From Thermoguttaceae bacterium (GTDB lineage Bacteria; Planctomycetota; Planctomycetia; Pirellulales; Thermoguttaceae), in contig JANLFZ010000209.1 of NCBI GenBank assembly GCA_024653385.1, positions 3,048-10,443 on the forward strand: a stretch of 7,396 nucleotides of DNA, written 5' to 3'. The position numbers and the translations under genes are program-made. Every line of letters starts with the position of its first letter. The stretch's first letter is position 1. Under the pieces are notes generated by a model that worked only from the letters and a program-made list of their open reading frames with translations, searched no databases and was not told where the DNA came from. Below, piece by piece: positions 1 to 5,782 of this stretch.

Positions 1-167
1 CTGCCCAACTGGTGCGGCGTCGCGACGATCGTGCGGATGCCATCCTGCGCCGCGATTTCGGCCATGGCCAGGGCTTCGTCCCAGCTCGTGGCCCCGTCAT
101 CCATGCCGGGAAGCAGATGGCAGTGAATATCGATCCATGGGGGGTGACCGCGCGCAATACTCCTCAT
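1..167 (-). CDS. PHP-domain protein-tyrosine phosphatase, CpsB/YwqE type (N-terminal fragment, runs off left edge)
   Basis: Translating the minus strand from the ATG at 167-165 gives 55 codons before the window ends. The fragment contains WIDIHCHLLPGMDDGA (residues 11-26), then an alanine-rich helix, then IVATPHQ. The H-x-H pair, the DDG and the TPH are the first metal-binding motifs of PHP-family phosphoesterases. This spacing, with the PGMDDG wording, is characteristic of the CpsB/CapC/YwqE group. Those are manganese-dependent cytoplasmic enzymes that remove phosphate from tyrosine kinases controlling capsule or exopolysaccharide synthesis, usually about 250 residues long. The start is supported by AAAGGA ending 7 nt upstream. 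The rest of the gene and any partner kinase lie outside the window, so the exopolysaccharide role is family knowledge only. Another PHP phosphoesterase remains possible. Confidence 0.8.
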   Translation of the reverse strand, partial: MRSIARGHPPWIDIHCHLLPGMDDGATSWDEALAMAEIAAQDGIRTIVATPHQLG

Positions 168-223
168 CAGCCGGTCCTTTCCCAGCCAACCCCCGAGGGC
201 ACGCAAGGTAGAAGAGGGGCGGC

Positions 224-252
224 AGATTACCCACGTCTGGGCGGCCGGTCAA
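224..252 (-). promoter_or_regulatory. Candidate sigma-70-like promoter for the PHP phosphatase gene
   Basis: On the minus strand TTGACC (252-247) matches the -35 consensus at 5 of 6 positions. A 17-nt spacer separates it from TAATCT (229-224), which matches the -10 consensus at only 3 of 6. Transcription from here would give a leader of about 50 nt before the ATG at 167. The -35 and spacing are good and the -10 is poor, so this is a tentative call. Confidence 0.3.
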
Positions 253-315
253 GGGCAGTAGCCGTGCGTTCGTCTACCCCATTCGCGCAGGCGTCGACCC
301 GTTGGTCTTGGTGGG

Positions 316-332
316 TGCGCCCAGCGGGCGCA
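316..332. other. Short perfect GC hairpin next to the terminator
   Basis: TGCGCCC (316-322) and GGGCGCA (326-332) form a perfect 7-bp stem around a 3-nt loop. On the minus strand it comes directly after the T-rich tail of the terminator at 334-378. It has no T tract of its own. It may reinforce that terminator or be incidental. Confidence 0.4.
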
Positions 333-333
333 A

Positions 334-378
334 AGAAAAAGATCATGGTAAGTCGATCCGTCGTCATACCATGATCTT
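334..378 (-). terminator. Factor-independent terminator of the isomerase-like gene
   Basis: AAGATCATGGTA (339-350) and its exact reverse complement (367-378) form a 12-bp stem with a 16-nt loop. Read on the minus strand, the stem runs straight into a T-rich tail, CTTTTTCTTTG. The hairpin lies about 170 nt beyond the stop codon of the minus-strand gene at 551-1438 and before the next minus-strand gene. It would therefore separate the two transcription units. The stem is only moderately GC-rich, but the perfect pairing and T tract make this the best terminator in the window. Confidence 0.65.
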
Positions 379-550
379 CATCCTGAACCGGGACGAGCGT
401 GTCCCGTCCTCCCGGCGGGTCGATGGTGGTTTCATCGGCACACGCGGCGGGACCGCTTTAGGCAGCTTTTCAAGTGCGACCCGATTTTCTCCACCGGAAC
501 CCAATCAGGGGGGCGACCGGATCGCCGGCGGTCGAGCGGACTTGGCTGGT
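379..550. other. Gene-free 3' untranslated stretch
   Basis: No convincing coding sequence, RNA gene or known repeat is visible between the isomerase stop codon and its terminator. A short GGGAC/GTCCC inverted pair occurs near 388-405. The plus-strand open frame that crosses this stretch is the antisense shadow of the isomerase gene. Confidence 0.5.
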
Positions 551-1438
551 CTAGGCTTGCCCGCCCGGGTTGTCGTTGGCGGGCGCTGGTCTGGCATGTG
601 CCGACCCCGATGGCAGGTGAGGTCTCAGGAAATCGTAGGCGCGTTGGGCCGCGTCGGGGCCCTCGTGGCTGTGACGGCTCAACTCGACGTGGATTCCGCC
701 TTCATAGCCCACGTCGGTCAAAGCGCGGAGCACCGGCGGGAAGTCGATCTCGCCTTCACCAAACATCAGGTGCTCGTGAATTCCCTGCCGCATATCCTCC
801 AGATGGACGTTCGCAAGGCGCAAGGCCCAGCGGTGGATCTGCCCGGCAATGGGCGTTTCGCCCTGGCAATGGAGGTGGCCGATATCGAGCGTCAGGCGCA
901 AGTTCGGTGCGTCGATCCGCGCCAGCAACGACTCGAAGCGGGTCATCGAGTCGACGAACATTCCCGGCTCGGGCTCGAAGGCGATGACCACGCCCGAGGC
1001 ATCCGCGTCGCGGAGCACCTGGCCGAGTCCCTCGACCAAGCGAGCCCAAGCGACTTCGTCGCCCGCTCCGTCGCGCAGCGCGCCCGACCAGAGCGAAACG
1101 CAGTCGCTCTCCAATTCCGCGGCGCAACGGATGGCGTGGCGGTAGAAATCGACACGCCGGGCGCGGTGATCGGGGTCGGCCGACACGAGCGTGGGCTCGT
1201 GCTTTTGCCTCGGGTCGAGCAAAAAACGGGCCCCGGTCTCGATCACGGACCGCATGCCGTGCTGATCGAGCAGGCGGCGGAGGCGGCGCAGTTGGAGCGG
1301 GGTGCGTTCGTCGCCTGGGGCCAGGACCCCGTGGTCGATCGTGATCGCCACGCCGCGGTAGCCGATCCCCGCCAGCAGCTCGACCGCGTCGAACAGGTCG
1401 TGGTGCGCCAGTCCGTTCGTATTGTAGCCGAGGTACAT
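551..1438 (-). CDS. Sugar phosphate isomerase/epimerase-like TIM-barrel protein (xylose isomerase-like, AP endonuclease 2 fold)
   Basis: The 295-residue protein has the length and strand pattern of the xylose isomerase-like TIM-barrel family (Pfam AP_endonuc_2), which isomerises or epimerises sugars and related polyols with a divalent metal. Candidate metal and catalytic residues fall in the expected order. They are E155 and E157 in VIAFEPEPG, D185 and H188 in LTLDIGH, H212 in VHLEDM, and E252 in HVELSRHS. The N terminus MYLGYNTNGL starts on the first barrel strand. The last 20 residues are Pro/Ala-rich and probably disordered. I chose the ATG at 1438 because the longer frame, opening with GTG at 1519, reads through a palindromic repeat and adds 27 repeat-derived residues. 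No strong ribosome-binding site is visible. The substrate cannot be predicted, and the neighbours (a PHP phosphatase and sdh genes) give no clear clue. Confidence 0.8.
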   Translation of the reverse strand: MYLGYNTNGLAHHDLFDAVELLAGIGYRGVAITIDHGVLAPGDERTPLQLRRLRRLLDQHGMRSVIETGARFLLDPRQKHEPTLVSADPDHRARRVDFYRHAIRCAAELESDCVSLWSGALRDGAGDEVAWARLVEGLGQVLRDADASGVVIAFEPEPGMFVDSMTRFESLLARIDAPNLRLTLDIGHLHCQGETPIAGQIHRWALRLANVHLEDMRQGIHEHLMFGEGEIDFPPVLRALTDVGYEGGIHVELSRHSHEGPDAAQRAYDFLRPHLPSGSAHARPAPANDNPGGQA

Positions 1439-1470
1439 GGTGGATCGCCGCAGGGGCGTGGGTCGGGGGA

Positions 1471-1577
1471 GTAACCGTTCACGGGGACTGTCCCCCTCGG
1501 GCTTGAAGGGGACAAGCACGTCTTTCGGCCCGTAAGGGGCCGAAAGACGTGCTTGTCCCGCGCCTGTGAACGGTTAC
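1471..1577. repeat. Compound palindromic repeat (nested hairpins, REP/MITE-like)
   Basis: Outer arms GTAACCGTTCAC (1471-1482) and GTGAACGGTTAC (1566-1577) are perfect 12-bp inverted repeats, and pairing can continue a few bases inward. Inside lie two further palindromes. One is GGGGAC-T-GTCCCC (1483-1495). The other is a perfect 23-bp stem, 1509-1531 with 1537-1559, around a 5-nt loop. The 107-bp element carries no gene. It sits between the sdh operon and the isomerase gene. Its form resembles dispersed palindromic elements or small non-autonomous mobile elements, but other copies cannot be seen in this window. It would strongly hinder read-through in either direction. On the minus strand no T tract follows it. 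Confidence 0.75.
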
Positions 1578-1591
1578 CATCGCGCCAATAC

Positions 1592-1623
1592 GAGAGCAAG
1601 GGCGCTTGCGCTTCCTTGCTCTC
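1592..1623 (-). terminator. Hairpin downstream of sdhB, possible terminator
   Basis: GAGAGCAAGG (1592-1601) and CCTTGCTCTC (1614-1623) form a perfect 10-bp stem with a 12-nt loop. It lies 34 nt past the sdhB stop codon. On the minus strand the sequence after the stem is not T-rich. It could be an mRNA 3'-end stabiliser or a factor-assisted terminator rather than a classic intrinsic one. Confidence 0.45.
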
Positions 1624-1656
1624 TCATGTTTGCCCAACTTATTGTTTTACAGGCCC

Positions 1657-2532
1657 CTAGCGGTCGAACCACTTTCGCAGCACGTGGAACGTGGCGGCGC
1701 GGCCGGCGCGCGCGATGGAGGTGGTCAAGGGAATCTGCTTGGGACAAACCTTCACGCAATTCTGCGCGTTGCCGCAAACCTGAACACCGCCCTCGGCAAT
1801 CAGTGCGTCGAGACGCTCGTGTGCGTTCATCTGTCCGATCGGGTTCGTGTTGAACAGGTCGATCTGTGCGATGGCGAATGCCCCGAGGAAGCCGCGGCGG
1901 AAGGCCTCGCGCTGGCGCGCTTCGAACGCGGCGTCGGTCTCCCCCGGCTTGTGCGCAAGCTCGATCTTAAGGAATTGCGGGCAGACTTCCAAGCAGCAGC
2001 CGCAGGTCATGCACTTCGAGAGCGTGTACGCCAATTGCTGGCTCTCTTGCGACTGCCGAGGTCCCGGGCCCATGTCGTAGTAGCTGTCGACCGGCAACCA
2101 CGCCTGGATCTTCTTGAGGGTCTCGAACATCCGCGAGCGGTCGACCACGAGGTCGCGGATGACCGGGAACTTGCTCATCGGCCGCAATTCGATCTCGCCG
2201 GGCCGCTCGGCCAACAGGCGATCGACCAGCGCGGTGCAGGCCTGGCGCACGCGGCCGTTGACCACCATCGTGCATGCCCCGCAGACCTCCTCCAGACAGT
2301 TGCATTCCCAGGCGACAGGGGCCACGGGCTTGCCCTCGGCGGTGCGCGCCTGGGCCGCGATCTTCTGGAGCACGCTGATGACATTCATATCGGGTTCGTG
2401 CTCGACGCGGTGCCGCTCCCAGTAGCTCTCGCGGCCCGGCCCGTCCTGGCGCAGGACGACGACATCGAACGTTCGCCGGGGTGGTGAGGACGCTCCGGCC
2501 GGCCAGCCGTCGGAATGAGGGGTAGTGGACAT
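1657..2532 (-). CDS. sdhB: Succinate dehydrogenase/fumarate reductase iron-sulfur subunit
   Basis: This 291-residue subunit carries electrons between the SdhA flavin and the SdhC haems and quinone. The N-terminal ferredoxin domain has the [2Fe-2S] pattern C79-x4-C84-x2-C87-x11-C99. The C-terminal domain has C174-x2-C177-x2-C180-x3-CP (CMTCGCCLEVCP) and C253/C259/C263 in CGNAQNCVKVCP, which together hold the [4Fe-4S] and [3Fe-4S] centres. All expected cysteines are present. The wording CMTCGCCLEVCP matches the Bacillus-type, menaquinone-linked enzymes. About 20 N-terminal residues, rich in Ser and Pro, extend beyond the usual start. It is the last gene of the sdhCAB operon, 90 nt after sdhA, with a palindromic repeat in the gap. 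No clear Shine-Dalgarno precedes the ATG. The direction in the cell (succinate oxidation or fumarate reduction) cannot be told from sequence. Confidence 0.95.
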   Translation of the reverse strand: MSTTPHSDGWPAGASSPPRRTFDVVVLRQDGPGRESYWERHRVEHEPDMNVISVLQKIAAQARTAEGKPVAPVAWECNCLEEVCGACTMVVNGRVRQACTALVDRLLAERPGEIELRPMSKFPVIRDLVVDRSRMFETLKKIQAWLPVDSYYDMGPGPRQSQESQQLAYTLSKCMTCGCCLEVCPQFLKIELAHKPGETDAAFEARQREAFRRGFLGAFAIAQIDLFNTNPIGQMNAHERLDALIAEGGVQVCGNAQNCVKVCPKQIPLTTSIARAGRAATFHVLRKWFDR

Positions 2533-2579
2533 CAGGACTTAAGACCGTGGGTTGGGATGATCGGTGGGTTCGGTTTTCG

Positions 2580-2620
2580 CCCTCACCCCCGGCCCCTCTC
2601 CCGCAAGCGGGCGAGGGGAG
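2580..2620. repeat. REP-like hairpin repeat between sdhA and sdhB
   Basis: The stretch begins CCCTCACCCCCGGCCCCTCT. It then folds into a stem: 2593-2603 pairs with 2608-2618 around a CAAG loop, with one C-T mismatch (2599/2612). This CCTCTCCCGCAAGCGGG type of hairpin is a familiar dispersed intergenic repeat in GC-rich bacteria. It lies in the 90-nt gap inside the sdh operon, so it may protect the upstream sdhCA mRNA or lower sdhB expression relative to sdhA. That effect is inferred. Confidence 0.65.
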
Positions 2621-2622
2621 CA

Positions 2623-4593
2623 TCAACCGGGCACGACGGCGGCCTCGCGTTGAGTCTGGCGCTGGTTCCACACCTTCTCGATCAGTTCGCCGCCGACGAC
2701 CCCGTAGAGTCGCGGCCGGGGCGGAATGATCGATGTATCGACCTCCTGGTAGGTCAATTGGGGTTCGCCATCGGGCGACAGCGAGGCAATGGTCGTTTTC
2801 AGCCACTGCGCGTTGTTGGCTTCGAATCGGTCGCACCACGCCTGGGCCTGGCGGAGCCTCTCGGCGGGGTCGGTCGCCGTCACCTCCGGAAGGGCAGACT
2901 CCGGTTTGAAGTGCGCGCCGCGGCATTCGTCCCTCGCCCGGGCTCCCTTCAGAATCGTCTTGGCCAGGGGGAACATGTCCAAGAGCGCCCGCGTGAACAC
3001 CACGTTCTGGTTGGTCCATTGGCCGGTGTCGGACAGGGCACAGCGGGCGGCTCGGGCCTCGAGTTCCAAAACCTCGGCATAGGCCCGGTCGAGGTCGTCG
3101 TTGTGCCGGACCACGGTCGCGGCCCGGGTCATCACCTTGCCGAGTTCCTGATGGAGAAGGTAGGGGTTTTCGGATCCCCGGTCGCGGGCCAGCAGCGCGT
3201 GATACCGGCTCTGGTGCGCGTACACCGACCGCTCGGCCAGCGACGCGGCGCTGCCCGCGACGCGATCGTCGCCGGCGTCGATGGCGGCCGCCACGCTGGG
3301 CCCCACAATCAATCCACTAAAGATGCACGACAGCAGGGAGTTCGCTCCCAGGCGGTTCGCCCCGTGGTACTGGTAGTCGCACTCGCCCACGGCAAAAATG
3401 CGGGCGATGTTGGTCTGGTGGTTCCTCGGAGAGCCGATACGCAGGCCGCCGTTGCCGCTCCGCTCGTAGTCGACCCACAGCCCTCCCATCGAGTAGTGGA
3501 CCGCGGGGAAGATCTTCATCGCGGTGCGCCGCGGATCGACGCCCTGGAATTTCTCGTAGATCTCCAGGATGCCGCCCAGCTTTCGGTCGAGCAATTCGGC
3601 CGGCAGGTGGCTCACGTCGAGGTAGACGCAAAGCCGGTCCTTTTCGACGCTGAGCCCTTCGCGCGTACACACATTGAAGATCTCGCGCGTGGCGATATCG
3701 CGGGGAACCAGGTTGCCGTACTTGGGATACCGTTCCTCGAGGAAGTAGTACCGCTCGTGCTCGGGGATTTGCTGCGGAGGGCGAGGGTCCTGGGGCCGGC
3801 GCGGCACCCACACGCGGCCTCCTTCGCCCCGGGCGCTCTCGCTCATCAGGCGGAGCTTGTCGGCGCCGGGAATCGCGGTGGGGTGGACCTGGATGAACTC
3901 GCCGTTGGCGTACCACACGCCGGCCTGGTAGGTTCGGCTGGCGGCGCTGCCGTTGCAAGCCATCGACATGGTCGAGCGCCCGAACACCAGCCCACAGCCC
4001 CCCGAGGCAATGACCAAGGCGTCGGCCGGCAAGGCGCGGATTTCCATCGTCACCATGTCCTGGGCCACGCACCCGCGGCAGACGCCGTGGTCGTCGAGCA
4101 TCGGGCCGAGATAGTCCCAGAACTCGAATTTCCGCACATGGCCCGCCACTTCCCACCGGCGAACCTGTTCGTCCAGCGCGTAAAGGAGCTGTTGTCCGGT
4201 GGTGGCGCCGGCGAAGGCGGTACGGGCGTAGAGCGTGCCGCCGAAGCGGCGTTGATCGCGGAAGCCCTCGGGGGTGCGGTTGAACGTCACGCCGAGGCGG
4301 TCCATCAGGTCGATGATGCGCGGGGCCCACTCGGTCATCTCCTTGACCGGTGGCTGGTGCTGGAGGAAATCGCCGCCGTAGACCGTGTCGTCGAAGTGTT
4401 TCCACTCGGCATCGCCGAGTTGGCGGGTCAGGTGGTTCACGCTGTTGATCCCGCCCTGGGCACACACGCTGTGCGAGCGACGGACAGGCGTCAAGCTCAC
4501 GAGGTCGACATCGAGGCCCAACTCGGCCAACTTCATGGTCGCCGAGAGCCCTGCCAGACCGCCGCCCACCACCACCACGCGCCTTCTCGCCAT
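2623..4593 (-). CDS. sdhA: Succinate dehydrogenase/fumarate reductase flavoprotein subunit
   Basis: This catalytic subunit interconverts succinate and fumarate using covalently bound FAD. The 656-residue protein opens with the dinucleotide-binding motif VVVVGGGLAGLSA (6-18). RRSHSVCAQGGIN (38-50) follows, in which H41 is the expected covalent FAD attachment site. Active-site segments are FIQVHPTA (H237), SESARGEGG (R255), LVPRDIATRE (R298, the likely proton-shuttle arginine) and FPAVHYSMGG (H366). AVGECDYQYHGANRLGANSL (401-420) closes the FAD site. The C-terminal helical domain ends at the TGA at 2623-2625. The length and HSVCAQGG wording fit the Bacillus/epsilonproteobacterial class. Translation probably depends on TAAGG, which overlaps the sdhC stop codon, 9 nt before this ATG. 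That implies coupling to sdhC. All key residues are intact. Confidence 0.96.
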   Translation of the reverse strand: MARRRVVVVGGGLAGLSATMKLAELGLDVDLVSLTPVRRSHSVCAQGGINSVNHLTRQLGDAEWKHFDDTVYGGDFLQHQPPVKEMTEWAPRIIDLMDRLGVTFNRTPEGFRDQRRFGGTLYARTAFAGATTGQQLLYALDEQVRRWEVAGHVRKFEFWDYLGPMLDDHGVCRGCVAQDMVTMEIRALPADALVIASGGCGLVFGRSTMSMACNGSAASRTYQAGVWYANGEFIQVHPTAIPGADKLRLMSESARGEGGRVWVPRRPQDPRPPQQIPEHERYYFLEERYPKYGNLVPRDIATREIFNVCTREGLSVEKDRLCVYLDVSHLPAELLDRKLGGILEIYEKFQGVDPRRTAMKIFPAVHYSMGGLWVDYERSGNGGLRIGSPRNHQTNIARIFAVGECDYQYHGANRLGANSLLSCIFSGLIVGPSVAAAIDAGDDRVAGSAASLAERSVYAHQSRYHALLARDRGSENPYLLHQELGKVMTRAATVVRHNDDLDRAYAEVLELEARAARCALSDTGQWTNQNVVFTRALLDMFPLAKTILKGARARDECRGAHFKPESALPEVTATDPAERLRQAQAWCDRFEANNAQWLKTTIASLSPDGEPQLTYQEVDTSIIPPRPRLYGVVGGELIEKVWNQRQTQREAAVVPG

Positions 4594-4604
4594 GACTCGA
4601 AGCC

Positions 4605-5522
4605 TTATCGCAAAGATGGAACCGAAGCCTCACTGCGACGAGACGGCACGCGGGCTTGCCCCTCCGAACATGGCGCGGGCACGGAGCCGGTTGCCAACGC
4701 TTGGAACGGTTCGACGACGATTTCCAAAGGCCGAGGTCCCCAGAGGCCGGAGTGCCTCGGCGGCTCGGCGCGCTGAGGTGATCGAGCCGTATCGACCGTA
4801 CTCATGCCGAAAAGCGCTCCCATGCCGACCACCGCCAGAAAGAGACCGAGGGCCACCGCGGGGACGTTTGCCCAACGCTGGGCGTTCGGCCCGGTCCAGA
4901 CACCCCACGTGATCCCCATGGTCCATACCCCATTGGCCAGGTGATAGACGCAGGCCAGGACCCCGATTGTATAGACCACTTGAATCCAGACCGAGGCTTG
5001 GATGGCCCGGGCCGCACTCAGCGCGTCTTCCGGCTGGAATCGGGCCCCGCCCCAAGGCCGCGCGACGTGTTCGTGCCACCAATCGAACCGAAGCCACCCG
5101 TGCATATGGAACACGTGGTACAGAATGAACGCGAACGCGATCACCCCAGTGACCCGCTGCAAGGTATACCGGATATTGCCGAGATAGGGGTAGTCGGCCA
5201 GGTTCCTTTGGCCCCGCAGCACAATCAGCATCCCAATGACGCCGTGAAAGAGGATGGGAAGGAAGATGAACGGCCACTCCAGAAGGAGCAAGGTTGTTGG
5301 GCCAAGGCGATGGATCTGGTCGACGCGATGTTGAAACGCCTCGGGCCCGTCGAGGATCGAGGCGTTGGTCAAGAGGTGGAAGGCCAGATAGCCCCCAATG
5401 GGGATCAGGCCGGTCAAGGAATGAAGCCGCCGAATAACGAACTCGTGTCGACCAAACGAGATGGCATAGTCCGACTGGACCACGTGGTGCCCTTTCGGGA
5501 GCCTCATGCGACGGGGGGACAT
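4605..5522 (-). CDS. sdhC: Succinate dehydrogenase cytochrome b558 membrane anchor, with C-terminal tail
   Basis: This single-subunit dihaem anchor of the Bacillus type has about five membrane spans, near residues 35-52, 78-103, 121-143, 177-200 and 219-241. It binds SdhAB to the membrane and passes electrons to the quinone, probably menaquinone. RRLHSLTGLIP (31-41) is the family signature. By position, the haem ligands should be H49, H93, H136 and H194 (in VYHLANGVWTMGITWG). No sdhD is present, as expected for this class. Family members are usually a little over 200 residues. Here about 65 hydrophilic Arg/Ser/Pro-rich residues follow the last span and match no domain I know. The start is uncertain. 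The ATG at 5522 gives 305 residues and sits inside an inverted repeat, while the ATG at 5507 gives 300 and also precedes the conserved part. First gene of the sdhCAB operon, with 11 nt between its stop codon and sdhA. Confidence 0.92.
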   Translation of the reverse strand: MSPRRMRLPKGHHVVQSDYAISFGRHEFVIRRLHSLTGLIPIGGYLAFHLLTNASILDGPEAFQHRVDQIHRLGPTTLLLLEWPFIFLPILFHGVIGMLIVLRGQRNLADYPYLGNIRYTLQRVTGVIAFAFILYHVFHMHGWLRFDWWHEHVARPWGGARFQPEDALSAARAIQASVWIQVVYTIGVLACVYHLANGVWTMGITWGVWTGPNAQRWANVPAVALGLFLAVVGMGALFGMSTVDTARSPQRAEPPRHSGLWGPRPLEIVVEPFQALATGSVPAPCSEGQARVPSRRSEASVPSLR

Positions 5523-5536
5523 CGGGATTGTCCCCC
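5514..5536. repeat. Inverted repeat spanning the sdhC start codon
   Basis: GGGGGACA (5514-5521) and TGTCCCCC (5529-5536) are perfect 8-bp inverted repeats with a 7-nt spacer. They overlap the ATG at 5522-5520. If transcribed, the hairpin would bury that start codon. The halves echo the GGGGAC/GTCCCC palindrome at 1483-1495. Confidence 0.5.
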
Positions 5537-5537
5537 A

Positions 5538-5567
5538 ATTCTAGGAACCCCGGCAACCGTGGGACAA
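5538..5567 (-). promoter_or_regulatory. Candidate sigma-70-like promoter of the sdhCAB operon
   Basis: On the minus strand TTGTCC (5567-5562; 4 of 6 matches) and TAGAAT (5543-5538; 5 of 6) are separated by 18 nt. Transcription would begin near 5531, leaving only about 9 nt before the ATG at 5522 or about 24 nt before the ATG at 5507. That spacing slightly favours the downstream start. Confidence 0.4.
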
Positions 5568-5572
5568 GAATA

Positions 5573-5595
5573 GGCACATCGGTGCCATAATGGCA
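5573..5595. promoter_or_regulatory. Overlapping palindromes between sdhC and the response regulator, operator-like
   Basis: GGCAC-ATCG-GTGCC (5573-5586) overlaps the 13-bp odd palindrome TGCCAT-A-ATGGCA (5583-5595). On the plus strand TGCCATAAT also reads as an extended -10 box (TG-n-CATAAT, 5586-5591) without a good -35. The site lies just upstream of the candidate sdhC promoter, where a regulator of the divergent genes could bind. No factor can be named. Confidence 0.35.
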
Positions 5596-5602
5596 GTCGC
5601 TC

Positions 5603-5659
5603 GGTAACGATGGGCCAGGGTTGTTCCCGCGGCAATGTCGTTTCCCTGTGGCAACGTTG
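5603..5659. repeat. Three imperfect 10-bp direct repeats in the divergent promoter region
   Basis: GGTAACGATG (5603-5612), GGCAATGTCG (5631-5640) and GGCAACGTTG (5650-5659) share a GG-Y-AA-Y-G core. Each of the first and second differs from the third at two positions. Spacings are 28 and 19 nt. They could be binding sites for a regulator, or chance in GC-rich DNA. Confidence 0.25.
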
Positions 5660-5671
5660 GGGGCACTGATG

Positions 5672-5677
5672 TAAAAT
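5672..5677 (+). promoter_or_regulatory. Possible -10 element for the response regulator gene
   Basis: TAAAAT lies in the only AT-rich patch (5668-5684) upstream of the gene, and matches the -10 consensus at 5 of 6 positions. The -35 region at suitable spacing (TGGCAA near 5649) is poor and falls in a direct repeat. The leader would be about 100 nt. Confidence 0.25.
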
Positions 5678-5766
5678 CTTTTAGAAACGCAGGTTATGCT
5701 GCGGTTGCCGTACGGCCCTTCTCGAACGGCACCAGAGTTGCACACCATCTTCCTTGGACGCTCCAC

Positions 5767-5774
5767 GAGGGAGG
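5767..5774 (+). promoter_or_regulatory. Ribosome-binding site fixing the response regulator start
   Basis: GAGGGAGG ends 8 nt before the ATG at 5783. It is one of the strongest Shine-Dalgarno matches in the window, and it selects this start over the in-frame ATG at 5696. Confidence 0.65.
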
Positions 5775-5782
5775 CTTGGACG

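Noticed and set aside
302..1474. A 390-codon plus-strand open frame opposite the isomerase gene
   Set aside because: It is antisense to a gene with clear TIM-barrel motifs, crosses the terminator and the edge of the repeat, and resembles no family.
1471..1577. A CRISPR array or insertion sequence
   Set aside because: There is one compound palindrome only, with no regularly spaced direct repeats, no transposase gene and no flanking target duplication that I can see.
2515..4776. A very long plus-strand open frame (753 codons) opposite sdhA
   Set aside because: It is the antisense shadow of sdhA in GC-rich DNA. Its translation shows no family motifs, while the minus strand carries complete SdhA motifs.
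4605..5522. A missing sdhD as evidence of a broken operon
   Set aside because: Bacillus-type enzymes have a single dihaem anchor subunit, so the absence of sdhD is expected.
5696..5782. An N-terminal extension of the response regulator from the upstream ATG
   Set aside because: The extra 29 residues precede the first receiver strand, show no pattern, and lack the strong GAGGGAGG site found before the ATG at 5783.
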